In this document: positions 35,959 through 44,802 of the stretch, in pieces | Numbering within the stretch: the first letter of the stretch is position 1 | Layout of the letters: every line of letters starts with the position of its first letter | From: Fimbriimonadaceae bacterium | GTDB taxonomy: Bacteria > Armatimonadota > Fimbriimonadia > Fimbriimonadales > Fimbriimonadaceae | Direction of reading: 5' to 3' | Assembly: GCA_019694835.1 (NCBI GenBank) | Contig: JAIBBE010000207.1 | Location: 11,185 to 75,184, forward strand | Length of the DNA stretch: 64,000 nucleotides | Made by a program: the position numbers and the translations under genes | The notes under the pieces: model-generated | What the model was told of the DNA's origin: nothing | Databases searched by the model: none | The model's input: only the letters and a program-made list of their open reading frames with translations

Positions 35959-36432
35959 CTAGTGCATCTCTTTGTCCCCATACAGAATCTGGACGTAGCA
36001 GATCTGGCCGAGGTGGTAGGTGAAGTTCCAGCGCGGGTAGTCCATCATTTCCTCGACCGTGAAGTCGCGGCCGCCATCATAGGGAAGCCACCGCGTCTCC
36101 TTGAGGCGCTCGTCGGAAATCGATCGGTACAGGTCTAAGAGGACCTCAAGGCGACGGAAACACTCGACCTCGCACTCCTCAACCGTCTTCCACTGCTGCT
36201 GCTCGGCCCGTGCGGCGGCCATCGTCTCCTCGTTCCATTCGAACTCGACACCGTTGATGGTGTCCAACGCCCACTTCGGGGTCATCGTCAGTTCTTGGCA
36301 AATGTCGAGAACCGATCGGCCCGCGTCGAGGGGCTTCCACTCGACCTTGTCGGCGGGCACCGCCCTGGCATAGCGGAATGCCTCTTTCGCCGCCTCCTTG
36401 GTAGCGCAAATGATCTGATCTTGGAAACGCAT
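35959..36432 (-). CDS. DinB-like superfamily protein
   Basis: 157 residues from the ATG at 36432, where GGAGG lies 9 bases upstream; 11 further upstream codons are open but lack a binding site. Four-helix-bundle pattern of the DinB/DUF1572-type family: 'AKEAFRYARAVPADKVEWKP' then 'RSVLDICQELTMTPKWALDT' and 'YPRWNFTYHLGQICYVQIL'. The usual three metal-binding His are incomplete: only the one in 'NFTYHLGQ' is evident. Family members are often metal-dependent thiol-S-transferases, but the incomplete site leaves function unknown. Its promoter carries a perfect palindrome. Confidence 0.8.
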   Translation of the reverse strand: MRFQDQIICATKEAAKEAFRYARAVPADKVEWKPLDAGRSVLDICQELTMTPKWALDTINGVEFEWNEETMAAARAEQQQWKTVEECEVECFRRLEVLLDLYRSISDERLKETRWLPYDGGRDFTVEEMMDYPRWNFTYHLGQICYVQILYGDKEMH

Positions 36433-36434
36433 CG

Positions 36435-36483
36435 TACTAATCCTCCGAAGGATTAGTATACGCACGTCTATCTATCTTGTCAA
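36435..36483 (-). promoter_or_regulatory. Promoter with palindromic operator for the DinB-like gene
   Basis: Minus strand: TTGACA (36478-36483), 17-base spacer, TATACT (36455-36460). A perfect 10-base inverted repeat TACTAATCCT (36435-36444)/AGGATTAGTA (36449-36458) overlaps the -10 box, the predicted start (~36448) and the ribosome binding site GGAGG (36442-36446). Repression by an unknown regulator is expected. The promoter begins three bases after the stop of the upstream regulator gene. Confidence 0.75.
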
Positions 36484-36486
36484 GAC

Positions 36487-37674
36487 CTAGGCGGCAAATT
36501 TGAGAATGTTCGGCGGAAGGTGCCTGGGAAGCAGCACTTGCTCGTCCTTGCCCGCGAGGATGACGGCTCGTTCCATGGTGTTCTCGAGCTCACGGACGTT
36601 GCCCGGCCACGAATAGCTCGACATCAGATGAAAGGCTTCGTCGCCGATACGATCCAAGTGTCGACCATTGTCGGCACTCGAACGGCGCAAGAAAAACTCC
36701 CCAAGAAGGCGTATATCCTCACCGCGTTCGCGGAGCGGCGGCAAGCGAATCTCGATGACTTGAAGTCTATACATGAGATCGAGTCGGAAGACGCCGTCGT
36801 CGACAGCCTGCTGCAGTTCGCGATTCGTGGCCGTCACCAGCCGAACATCGACCTTCGTGGGTTTCGTGGCCCCCAGCCGCTCGAATTCGCGCTCCTGAAG
36901 CACGCGCAGCAGCTTGACCTGGGTCGCCATCGGGATCTCACCGATCTCGTCGAGGAACAGAGTCCCGCCTTGAGCAGCCTCAAACCGTCCGATTTTGGAA
37001 CCTTGCGCTCCGGTGAAGGCTCCCTTCTCGTAGCCGAACAATTCGCTTTCAAGCAGGGTCTCGGGCAACGCGGCGCACGAGACAGCGACGAAGGGATGCG
37101 AGGCTCGCGGCGAAAGGGTGTGGAGCAGCTTGGCGACGACTTCCTTACCCGTCCCGCTCTCGCCCGTAATGAGTACGGTAGCGCGAGAATCGGCAACCTG
37201 GCGAATCGTCTCGCCAACTTCCTTCATCGGTTCAGACTCGCCGATGAAGGCCGGTCCTGCCGCCTTCCCTGTCCGCTTCGCTGTCTTGGGAGCCTTGTTC
37301 GACGCTGTCGGCTCCATGGCGCTGGCGACGATCTTCTTGAGATTGTCGAGATCGAACGGTTTGGTCACGTATTCGAACGCGCCATCACGAATCGCTTGCA
37401 CCGCTTGGGGAATCGTTCCGTACGCGGTCATGATCACCACCGGAAGGTCCGCATTCCGCGACTTGATCTGGTTCAGGAGTTCGTAGCCCGAGATTCCGGG
37501 CATGGTTACGTCCGTCAGAACGCAGTCAAAATCGGTCTGCGCCAATTGGGAGAGGGCTGCATGACCGTCTTCGGCAACCGTGGCTTTGATCCCTACCTTC
37601 TCGAGTGCGGCCTGAAGAATGCGACGGATGTTCGGTTCATCGTCGACCACCAAAACTCTCTTTTGTTCGCTCAT
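36487..37674 (-). CDS. NtrC-like response regulator lacking the Fis DNA-binding domain
   Basis: 395 residues: receiver domain (~6-120) with 'VVDDEPNIRR', phosphoacceptor Asp in 'CVLTDVTMPGISGYEL' (~54) and 'TAYGTIP..KPF'; linker (~121-145); sigma54-interacting AAA+ domain (~145-380) with Walker A GESGTGKE, GAFTGA loop, Walker B 'GTLFLDEIGEIP' and 'SYSWPGNVRELENTMERAVI'. It ends at 'LLPRHLPPNILKFAA', so the C-terminal Fis-type helix-turn-helix is absent, and no in-frame remnant follows. Some members of this class act without DNA binding; here that would make it a sigma54 activator working from solution (inference). It overlaps the kinase gene by 4 bases. Confidence 0.93.
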   Translation of the reverse strand: MSEQKRVLVVDDEPNIRRILQAALEKVGIKATVAEDGHAALSQLAQTDFDCVLTDVTMPGISGYELLNQIKSRNADLPVVIMTAYGTIPQAVQAIRDGAFEYVTKPFDLDNLKKIVASAMEPTASNKAPKTAKRTGKAAGPAFIGESEPMKEVGETIRQVADSRATVLITGESGTGKEVVAKLLHTLSPRASHPFVAVSCAALPETLLESELFGYEKGAFTGAQGSKIGRFEAAQGGTLFLDEIGEIPMATQVKLLRVLQEREFERLGATKPTKVDVRLVTATNRELQQAVDDGVFRLDLMYRLQVIEIRLPPLRERGEDIRLLGEFFLRRSSADNGRHLDRIGDEAFHLMSSYSWPGNVRELENTMERAVILAGKDEQVLLPRHLPPNILKFAA

Positions 37675-39203
37675 GCTGCCACTCGGAAATCCAGAATAAA
37701 CATCGCGCCTTGGCCCAGCGACGAATCGACCTCGATACTCGCGCCGTGGGCATCGACGATTTTTCGGACATTGCTGAGGCCCAATCCGGTGCCGCTCGAT
37801 TTGGTCGTAAAGAACGGCGTAAACAGTCTCTCGCGGTTGTCTTCACTCATGCCCTGACCATTGTCCCGAACCACCAGCTTCTGATCGTGGACTTCAATCA
37901 CGACCTCGCCACCCGTCTCACACGCTTGGAGTGCGTTGAGGAGGAGATTGCGGCAGACCTGTTCCAGGCGTCGTCGGTCCCCGCGAACGGGTTCTTCTTG
38001 ATCATCCGTAACAACGCGAAGGGTCACGCCCGCCCGTTGAAAATCGGCGGTGTGCTGCGCCGCAACAGACTCGGCAATCTGGCTCAGCTTGACGTCCTCG
38101 AGCGATAGAGAAACCGGTCGCGCAAAGGCGAGAAATTCGTTGCATAGTTCGTTGAGCTTCCGAGCTTCTTCTTCGATCACGGTACCCATGTTGCCAGCCT
38201 CGTTGGGATCGGACTGAATGAGTTGAGCGGCACCGATGATTCCCGAGAGCGGGTTTCGAATTTCATGGGCTATCGCGGCCGTCATCTGACCGATCTCAGC
38301 GAGCCGGTTAGTTCGGGCCTTTTCTCGCTGAAGGCGATCAATCTCGGTCGTTTCTTCGATGGCGATCGTTGCGCCGATCCGCATCGGGAATCCGACCACG
38401 ACCCATGATCGATCCGTCGCTCGGTCGTGCGTGTGAACTCGATCTCTTCGTCCTCGAAGCGCAGACTGGATGATCTCGGTGACGGCTTCGGCGAGCTTCT
38501 CGGGAAACTCATGGACGGCGTCCTTCCAAGCTTGCCCGGGTTCAGACGAGGATTCGCCCAGAGCGCTGAACTGCAGGTTTCGCTGGACGATAACCCCCTG
38601 TCGATCCAGAATCATCATGCCAACCCCGAGGCACTCAAGGACGGTCTTCAGACGGATTTGGGCAGATCGTGCTTCTTGGAGCACGTCGTCCATTCGCTTG
38701 AACAGCAGCGCGTTCCCGACGGCGAGCGCAATGTGCCGACCGACGGTAAGGGCGTGCCGGAGGTCTTTGTCCTTGAAGGGTGGCAAACCCATGCTGCGTG
38801 AAATATTGAGTACGCCTACCGGCCCACTTTCCTGAGTAATCAGGGGGATGATCAGGGCGCTCGTGATCTCGTTGCGGCGTTGAACCTCGGCCAGGCCGGG
38901 CTCCAGGCGGGGGTCGCCCAAGAGCATCGGTTTTCGCTTCATGACAGCTTGGCCAGCGATCCCTCGGCCGGGGTGAACGACCGCGTCATCGGGAATCCGG
39001 CTCAACGAGCCGCTCTTTGCCCGAAGTCGATAAACATAGTCTTCCGGATCGAGCAAAAAGAGCGACGCCCCGGAGGCCATGAAGTGGCTTGTACAATCGT
39101 CGAGCACCCGGTGCAGGTACGCATCCAAACCGCCTTCCTCGGCAGTCCATGACGCGTCGAGGAGGCTCCAGAGTTCGACTTTGCCTGGCTTTCCGGTGGA
39201 CAT
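37671..39203 (-). CDS. Histidine kinase (NtrB-like, GAF sensor)
   Basis: 510 residues: GAF domain (~25-165), a PAS-like region (~185-290), dimerisation/phosphoacceptor domain with 'MTAAIAHEIRNPLSGIIGAA' (His ~305) and HATPase_c (~395-508) with N box 'VCRNLLLNALQACETGG', 'VRDNGQGMSEDNR' and 'TGLGLSNVRKIVDAHGA'. No membrane helix; a soluble sensor. Its TGA shares the ATGA overlap with the NtrC-like gene, so the pair is one operon and most likely a cognate two-component system acting on sigma54 promoters. Confidence 0.95.
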   Translation of the reverse strand: MSTGKPGKVELWSLLDASWTAEEGGLDAYLHRVLDDCTSHFMASGASLFLLDPEDYVYRLRAKSGSLSRIPDDAVVHPGRGIAGQAVMKRKPMLLGDPRLEPGLAEVQRRNEITSALIIPLITQESGPVGVLNISRSMGLPPFKDKDLRHALTVGRHIALAVGNALLFKRMDDVLQEARSAQIRLKTVLECLGVGMMILDRQGVIVQRNLQFSALGESSSEPGQAWKDAVHEFPEKLAEAVTEIIQSALRGRRDRVHTHDRATDRSWVVVGFPMRIGATIAIEETTEIDRLQREKARTNRLAEIGQMTAAIAHEIRNPLSGIIGAAQLIQSDPNEAGNMGTVIEEEARKLNELCNEFLAFARPVSLSLEDVKLSQIAESVAAQHTADFQRAGVTLRVVTDDQEEPVRGDRRRLEQVCRNLLLNALQACETGGEVVIEVHDQKLVVRDNGQGMSEDNRERLFTPFFTTKSSGTGLGLSNVRKIVDAHGASIEVDSSLGQGAMFILDFRVAA

Positions 39204-39274
39204 CGCATCTGAATCATCGGCAATGCCATAAAGGATCTTTAGCCCGGTGGGGCGCCGCCAGGTACCCTCGCGGC

Positions 39275-39607
39275 ATGGCGACCTTGTTTACCAAGATAAT
39301 CAATCGTGAGATTCCTGGAGACATCGTGTATGAGGATGATCACGTCGTCGCGTTCCGCGACATCACACCCCAGGCACCGGTTCACATCCTGATCGTCCCC
39401 CGCCAGGAGATATCGGGCGTTGCCACGGTGCCGGACAGCGGCGACCACTTCTATCTCATTAATGCCGCTCGGATCATTGCCGAGCAACAGGGGCTCGAAG
39501 ACGGCTACCGATTGGTCATCAACCAGGGTGCCTCCGCAGGCCAAACCGTGCCTCATCTGCATGTCCACCTCCTTGGTGGACGTGACTTCACCTGGCCGCC
39601 GGGGTAG
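39275..39607 (+). CDS. HIT family nucleotide-binding protein
   Basis: 110 residues from the ATG at 39275. Classic HINT-type histidine triad 'TVPHLHVHLLGGRDFTWPPG' (HxHxH near the C-terminus) with the conserved 'FTKIINREIPGDIVYEDDHV' N-terminus and 'PVHILIVPRQEI'. These enzymes hydrolyse adenosine phosphoramidates. Open frame extends upstream across the convergent gene edge but only the ATG at 39275 gives the family start. Confidence 0.95.
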   Translation: MATLFTKIINREIPGDIVYEDDHVVAFRDITPQAPVHILIVPRQEISGVATVPDSGDHFYLINAARIIAEQQGLEDGYRLVINQGASAGQTVPHLHVHLLGGRDFTWPPG

Positions 39608-39617
39608 GATGGGCGCG

Positions 39618-39992
39618 ATGGCAGTAGGCAAGATCACCTGGACCGACTTGACGGTCCCGAATGCGGAAGAAGTGCGCGATTTCTATGCGCGGGTCGTCGG
39701 TTGGGAAGTCGACGAGGTTGACATGGGAGGCTATTCCGACTACATGATGCTCGTGCCCGGCACCGAGGACGGTGCCGCTGGCATTTGTTTCTCGAAGGGC
39801 TCGAACGCCAACCTTCCCGCTCAATGGCTGATCTACATCACGGTTGCCGATATCGATGTGAGTGTCGCCGCTTGCCTTGCCAACGGCGGAAGTGTCCTCG
39901 ACGGTCCAAGGCCGATGGGTGATGCGCAGTTTGCATGCATTCAAGATCCTGCCGGGGCCGTCTGCGCCCTGTATCAACCGGCTGCGGGTTAG
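39618..39992 (+). CDS. VOC (glyoxalase-fold) family protein
   Basis: 124 residues from the ATG at 39618 (another ATG at 39609). Paired beta-alpha-beta modules: 'KITWTDLTVPNAEEVRDFYARVVGWEV' split over two halves, 'GGYSDYMMLVP', 'WLIYITVADIDVSVAACLANGG', 'FACIQDPAGAVCALYQ'. A conserved metal-site His is not evident and several acidic residues may replace it. Vicinal-oxygen-chelate proteins include dioxygenases and resistance proteins; the substrate is unknown. It is 11 bases downstream of the HIT gene. Confidence 0.85.
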   Translation: MAVGKITWTDLTVPNAEEVRDFYARVVGWEVDEVDMGGYSDYMMLVPGTEDGAAGICFSKGSNANLPAQWLIYITVADIDVSVAACLANGGSVLDGPRPMGDAQFACIQDPAGAVCALYQPAAG

Positions 39993-40001
39993 AATGGTGC
40001 C

Positions 40002-40697
40002 ATGTTCGTCGTTGCTTGCTTTGCCGGCCTCCTCGTGGCGCTGACCACCCCCCAGGTAGCGAAATCGATGAGTCGAAAGGTCACGAAGACGGTAACCCTC
40101 GATTACCTTCTCACCCTTCCCGAGACCTACGCGAAATCGAAGGAGCGATTTCCGCTGGTGCTCTTCCTTCACGGAGCGGGCGAGCGGGGCTCGGACCTTG
40201 AGAAAGTCAAGGTTCACGGGCCAACCAAGGAAGTGGCGAATGGCCGAAAGTTCCCCTTTATCCTCGTTGCGCCGCAGTGCCCGGAAGATCAGTTCTGGGA
40301 TGTCGATGCCCTCGTTGGCCTGCTCGATGAAATGGAGGAGAAGTATCGCGTGGACAAGGATCGAATCTACGTGACCGGACTGAGCATGGGTGGTTACGGA
40401 ACCTGGAATCTCGCTTGTACGATTCCGGACCGGATCGCCGCGATCGCTCCGATCTGTGGAGGCGGCCAATGGGTCGCGGCCAAGCGCCTCATCGGCATTC
40501 CGATCTGGGCGATCCACGGCGACTCAGATGCCGTCGTCCCTCCGATCAACTCGGAGAAGATGGTGGAGGCGGTCAAAGCGGCTGGTGGAGACGTTCGCTA
40601 CACGCTGGTCAAGGGCGGCGGCCACGACGTCTGGACTGAACCGTACGCCGGGACTGAACTGTACGATTGGCTCCTGTCCCACAAGCGCAAGCGATAA
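40002..40697 (+). CDS. Alpha/beta-hydrolase (phospholipase/carboxylesterase type)
   Basis: 231 residues with a short N-terminal hydrophobic stretch that may be a signal (MFVVACFAGLLVALTTPQVA). Oxyanion 'LVLFLHGAGERGSD' (~48-61), nucleophile 'YVTGLSMGGYGTWNLA' (Ser ~128), acid 'IWAIHGDSDAVVPP' (Asp ~178), His in 'LVKGGGHDVWTE' (~209). Prolyl-oligopeptidase/PHB-depolymerase-like single-domain hydrolase. It follows the VOC gene by 9 bases and precedes serC. Confidence 0.88.
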   Translation: MFVVACFAGLLVALTTPQVAKSMSRKVTKTVTLDYLLTLPETYAKSKERFPLVLFLHGAGERGSDLEKVKVHGPTKEVANGRKFPFILVAPQCPEDQFWDVDALVGLLDEMEEKYRVDKDRIYVTGLSMGGYGTWNLACTIPDRIAAIAPICGGGQWVAAKRLIGIPIWAIHGDSDAVVPPINSEKMVEAVKAAGGDVRYTLVKGGGHDVWTEPYAGTELYDWLLSHKRKR

Positions 40698-40716
40698 CCG
40701 GGGTACAACCCTGAGC

Positions 40717-41811
40717 ATGGCTCAGCCCTACGATCGCGTCTACAACTTCTCTGCCGGCCCCTGTACCCTGCCCGTTCCCGTGCTGGAGCAGGCACGTGAC
40801 GAAATGCTGAACTACCGGGGAGCGGGGATGAGCGTCATGGAAATGAGCCATCGGTCGAAAGACTACGAAGCGATCATCCAGAAAGCTGAAGCCGACCTGC
40901 GGACCATTATGGGCGTGCCGGATGGTTACAAGGTGCTCTTTCTACAGGGTGGCGCGACGCTGCAATTCAGCATGATTCCGATTTCGTTCTTGCCTAAGGA
41001 CGGCTCAGCAGATTACATCGTAACGGGGACATGGGGAAAGAAGGCAGTCGAGGCGGCCAGCTTGGAAGGAAAGGTAAACGTCCTTTTCGACGCCAAATCG
41101 ACCAACTACGATCGCTGTCCGAGTGCAGATGACCTGCAGCAAACCCCAGGTGCAAGCTACATCCACTATACGAGCAACGAAACAGTCCAAGGTGTCGACT
41201 TTCTCGCTGATCTCGACCTATCCGGTACGGTTATCTGTGATATGTCCTCCAACATCATGTCACGGCCCTGCCATGTTAGCAAGTACGCGATGATCTATGC
41301 GGGTGCCCAGAAGAACATGGGACCGGCTGGTGTTGCCGTCGTGATCGTTCGTGATGAATTGGTTGCTCTCGCTCGCGAGCGGCTTCACCCCATGCTCGAT
41401 TATCGGTTACAAATCGAGAACGATTCCATGTACAACACGCCTCCTTGCTATTCCATCTATGTTTGTGGGCTAGTCTACCAATGGCTTATCAATCTGGGTG
41501 GGCTCGCCGCGATGGAAAAGATCAATGAAGAAAAGGCCAAGCTGCTGTACGATGCGATCGACTCCAGCGGTGGCTTCTATAAGGGCCACGCCCAACCTGC
41601 AAATCGTTCTCGAATGAACGTGACCTTCACGCTTGCCAACGAGGAGTTAACCGACACCTTTGTCAAGGAGGCCAAGTCAAACAAACTCGACGGGCTCAAG
41701 GGGCACCGATCGGTTGGCGGGATTCGGGCCAGTATCTACAATGCATTCCCCAAGGAAGGTTGCGAAGTCCTCGCGTCGTTCATGCGCGATTTCGCGGCCA
41801 AGAATGGATAA
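40717..41811 (+). CDS. serC: Phosphoserine aminotransferase
   Basis: 364 residues from the ATG at 40717. PLP-dependent class V aminotransferase making phosphoserine from 3-phosphohydroxypyruvate and glutamate in serine (and pyridoxine) synthesis. Signature 'YNFSAGPCTLPVPVLEQA' and 'MSVMEMSHRSKDY' near the N-terminus; PLP Lys in 'YAGAQKNMGPAGV' (~195); 'HYTSNETVQGVDF' and C-terminal 'GLKGHRSVGGIRASIYNA' are as in the family. No serA or serB nearby. Confidence 0.96.
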   Translation: MAQPYDRVYNFSAGPCTLPVPVLEQARDEMLNYRGAGMSVMEMSHRSKDYEAIIQKAEADLRTIMGVPDGYKVLFLQGGATLQFSMIPISFLPKDGSADYIVTGTWGKKAVEAASLEGKVNVLFDAKSTNYDRCPSADDLQQTPGASYIHYTSNETVQGVDFLADLDLSGTVICDMSSNIMSRPCHVSKYAMIYAGAQKNMGPAGVAVVIVRDELVALARERLHPMLDYRLQIENDSMYNTPPCYSIYVCGLVYQWLINLGGLAAMEKINEEKAKLLYDAIDSSGGFYKGHAQPANRSRMNVTFTLANEELTDTFVKEAKSNKLDGLKGHRSVGGIRASIYNAFPKEGCEVLASFMRDFAAKNG

Positions 41812-41814
41812 TCT

Positions 41815-42093
41815 ATGTTTTTCGAATTCGCCATCGTTGCCGTAGGGTGCATTACCATTGCATCGGTTGTTGAGAAGATGCTCAAGCACCGTCGTGAAAT
41901 GGAGAAGATTCGAGCAGCCAAAGCTGCCCCTGTCGAAGGGTCAGCGACAGAGTTGCGCCAACTCTTATCACAGTGGCAGCAGACGAGTTCGGAGTTTGAC
42001 CTGAGCCTCGAATCCAACCAACAGCTGATAGCGCGGCGGCTCGATTCCCTGGAACAGCGACTCAATCAACTGGAGAGCCGTAACGTCAATTGA
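41815..42093 (+). CDS. Small membrane-anchored coiled-coil protein
   Basis: 92 residues. One membrane segment at the N-terminus (MFFEFAIVAVGCITIASVV), then a long charged helix (EKMLKHRREMEKIRAAKAA ... LDSLEQRLNQLESRN) predicted coiled coil. It resembles small phage-shock-type or regulatory anchor proteins but no family is assigned. It sits 3 bases after serC and 9 before ligD, so all three are probably cotranscribed. Confidence 0.6.
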   Translation: MFFEFAIVAVGCITIASVVEKMLKHRREMEKIRAAKAAPVEGSATELRQLLSQWQQTSSEFDLSLESNQQLIARRLDSLEQRLNQLESRNVN

Positions 42094-42102
42094 GGAGGAG
42101 GG

Positions 42103-44802
42103 GTGGCCGAGGAACTTGAAAAGTACCGCGAGAAACGCGACCCGGCCCTTACCCCCGAACCCATGGGCGGTCCCTCGCGAGAACGCGAGGGACCACTCTT
42201 GTTCTGCGTTCAGAAACATAACGCGACCAATCTGCATTACGATTTAAGACTGGAACTCGACGGCGTGTTGCTCTCGTGGGCAGTACCCAAAGGTCCTTCG
42301 CTGAGTATCGAGGATAAGCGCTATGCGGTACACGTCGAAGATCATCCGCTCGACTATGTTTCCTTTGAAGGACTCATACCAAAAGGCGAATATGGCGGGG
42401 GCGAAGTCGTTCTTTGGGACGCCGGGTTCTACTCGCCTGATGAAGGCGGAGTCCTTGCATTCGACGACCGCAATGAGGCCCAACGTCGCATACGCGAAGA
42501 GCTGAATGCTGGGAAGATCGCCTTTACGCTGCTTGGGACAAAACTCAAGGGATCGTGGACACTTGTCAAGACCAAGGACGGTTGGTTGCTTATCAAGCAC
42601 ACGGATCGATTCGTCGAAACTCGCGATGTGCTTGCGATGGACCGCAGCATCCTGACCGGGCGAACGATTGAGGACCTGCAGCATGGCAAAGTCGCCCGGG
42701 CCGTTGCGTGGCCACCGCCGGGGGTGGCTTCGCGTTTTCCGGCTCCATTTCGCCCCATGCTGTGTACCGCTGTCGAGGCCGCATTCGATGACCCAGAGTG
42801 GAGTTTCGAGCCGAAACTCGATGGCGTCCGAATCCTCGCCTTTGTTGAGAAAGGGCAGGTACGACTATATTCTCGCAACCTGAACGATATCACCGTTAGC
42901 TTCCCAGAAGTTGCGGCTCGCCTCGCGGATCAATTGGTTAAGAATGTCGTGATTGATGGCGAGATCGTCGCTTTCGATGCGTCGGGTAAACCCGGCTTTC
43001 ACAACATTCAACAGCGGCTGCACCTTAAGAACGAGCTGCAAGTTCGCAACGTTGCCGCACAGTTCCCGTGCGTGCTGTACGCATTCGACATTCTGCACTG
43101 CGAGGGGCTGGACTTTCGGGGACTGCCCCAGAACCAGCGAAGATTGCTGCTCGAGCAAGTTCTCGTACCAAGTCCTGGTGTGCAAATCGTTCACCATGTG
43201 CTTGGCGAGGGGAAGCGATTGTATGAGGTTTGCCTCGCAGCAGGATTCGAGGGCACGGTGGCCAAGCATCGCGACTCGCGCTACGATGTCGGCAAACGTT
43301 CGAACCTTTGGCGCAAATTGCGCGGATTCACCAGCGACGAATTCATCATCGCTGGGTACACGCTCGCTGATGGCGGAAGGCGGGGCTTCTCGGCTTTGGT
43401 TTTGGCCCGATCGGGCGAAGATGGGAAGCTGGAATACGTCGGAAACGTAGGGACTGGCTTCGACGAGGCGGCCATCAACTCGCTGCGCGAGCGACTGGAT
43501 GCAATGCTCGTGTCCGAATGCCCCTTTCCGACCGTACCCACGATGATCGATACGCCGACGTGGACGAAGCCGGAACTGGTTGCTGAGATCAAGTACGCGG
43601 AGATCACACCCGCCGGAGTTTTGCGAAGTCCCGTTTTCCTGCGAATTCGCGAGGACAAATCTGCGTCTGATCTCATAGATGAGGCCGTCGCAACGCCTTC
43701 GACGGCAACGACGATGGACAGCACTGCAACGACGCTTGATGAGGTTCTCCCCGATATCCTCGCGCAACTCGAGGATAAGCGACCGAACTTGACGATCCAG
43801 GTCGGCGAACATAAAGTCGATCTGTCTAATCTCGATAAGGTCTATTGGCCCGAAACCGAGACGTCCCCTGCAATCACGAAACGCGACTTGATCCGGTATT
43901 ACGCTCGCATCGGGGAGGCGATGATTCCGCATCTCACGGAGCGACCCTTCACCATGATTCGATTCCCAGAGGGAATCTACGGAGAGAAGTTCTTTCAAAA
44001 GCACTTTGCCCAGCCTCGTCCCGACTACGTGAACACGGTGTGGCTTTACTCGGAAAGCAACTCCGAGAATCAGCGCTACATCGTATGCGATAACTTGCCT
44101 ACGCTACTCTGGCTTGGCCAACTGGCGACTCTAGAATGCCACGTCTGGCACAGTCGAACAAACCCCGAACCCGATCACCCGCCCTATCCCCTTATTTTCG
44201 CAGATTCCGAGGCGAATATGGATGCATCGCTGCTTAACTATTCGGACTTCCTCACGTTCGATATGGATCCATACACCTATGCGGGGCACGAGAAAGCCGG
44301 TGACGAACCCGAACTCAATCGCAAAGCGTTTGAGCAAGCGATCATGGTCGGACGTGCACTGAAACAAATGCTCGACCAATTGGGAATCGTAAGCTACGTA
44401 AAGACCTCCGGTAAGACCGGCCTGCACGTCTTCGCGCCGATCGTCAGGAACTTGGACTTCGACGTCGTTAGAAGGCTATGCGGAACGCTCTGCAACTTCA
44501 TCGTGCAGCAGTTTCCGAACGATGCCACCACCGAGTGGCAGGTCGAGAAGCGAACGGGAAAGGTGTTTATGGACTTCAACATGAATGTGCGCGGTAAGAC
44601 GCTTGCAGCCGCCTATTCTCCTCGCGCACATCCAGGTGGTCCGGTCTCGATGCCCATCAAATGGGAGGAACTCGATCATATCTATCCGACCGACTTCACC
44701 GTGCTGACCGCACCCGATCGCGTGGCAGCTGTAGGTGATGTGTGGGCGGATATTAATGAGCGAAAGGTCGATGTCCGGTCCATTGTCCAGGCGGTGTCGT
44801 GA
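42103..44802 (+). CDS. ligD: Multifunctional ATP-dependent DNA ligase D
   Basis: 899 residues from a GTG at 42103 preceded by GGAGGAGG. Domain order is phosphoesterase (~15-165, with 'LHYDLRLELDGVLLSWAVPKG' split over its His motifs), ATP-dependent ligase (~190-500, KLDGVR with the adenylated Lys near 237, 'IDGEIVAFD' and 'EGTVAKHRDSRY'), and archaeo-eukaryotic primase-type polymerase (~570-890, 'FDMDPY' metal motif, 'SGKTGLHVFAP'). The order PE-Lig-Pol is one of the known LigD arrangements. LigD performs non-homologous end joining with Ku; no ku gene is in this window. Confidence 0.96.
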   Translation: MAEELEKYREKRDPALTPEPMGGPSREREGPLLFCVQKHNATNLHYDLRLELDGVLLSWAVPKGPSLSIEDKRYAVHVEDHPLDYVSFEGLIPKGEYGGGEVVLWDAGFYSPDEGGVLAFDDRNEAQRRIREELNAGKIAFTLLGTKLKGSWTLVKTKDGWLLIKHTDRFVETRDVLAMDRSILTGRTIEDLQHGKVARAVAWPPPGVASRFPAPFRPMLCTAVEAAFDDPEWSFEPKLDGVRILAFVEKGQVRLYSRNLNDITVSFPEVAARLADQLVKNVVIDGEIVAFDASGKPGFHNIQQRLHLKNELQVRNVAAQFPCVLYAFDILHCEGLDFRGLPQNQRRLLLEQVLVPSPGVQIVHHVLGEGKRLYEVCLAAGFEGTVAKHRDSRYDVGKRSNLWRKLRGFTSDEFIIAGYTLADGGRRGFSALVLARSGEDGKLEYVGNVGTGFDEAAINSLRERLDAMLVSECPFPTVPTMIDTPTWTKPELVAEIKYAEITPAGVLRSPVFLRIREDKSASDLIDEAVATPSTATTMDSTATTLDEVLPDILAQLEDKRPNLTIQVGEHKVDLSNLDKVYWPETETSPAITKRDLIRYYARIGEAMIPHLTERPFTMIRFPEGIYGEKFFQKHFAQPRPDYVNTVWLYSESNSENQRYIVCDNLPTLLWLGQLATLECHVWHSRTNPEPDHPPYPLIFADSEANMDASLLNYSDFLTFDMDPYTYAGHEKAGDEPELNRKAFEQAIMVGRALKQMLDQLGIVSYVKTSGKTGLHVFAPIVRNLDFDVVRRLCGTLCNFIVQQFPNDATTEWQVEKRTGKVFMDFNMNVRGKTLAAAYSPRAHPGGPVSMPIKWEELDHIYPTDFTVLTAPDRVAAVGDVWADINERKVDVRSIVQAVS

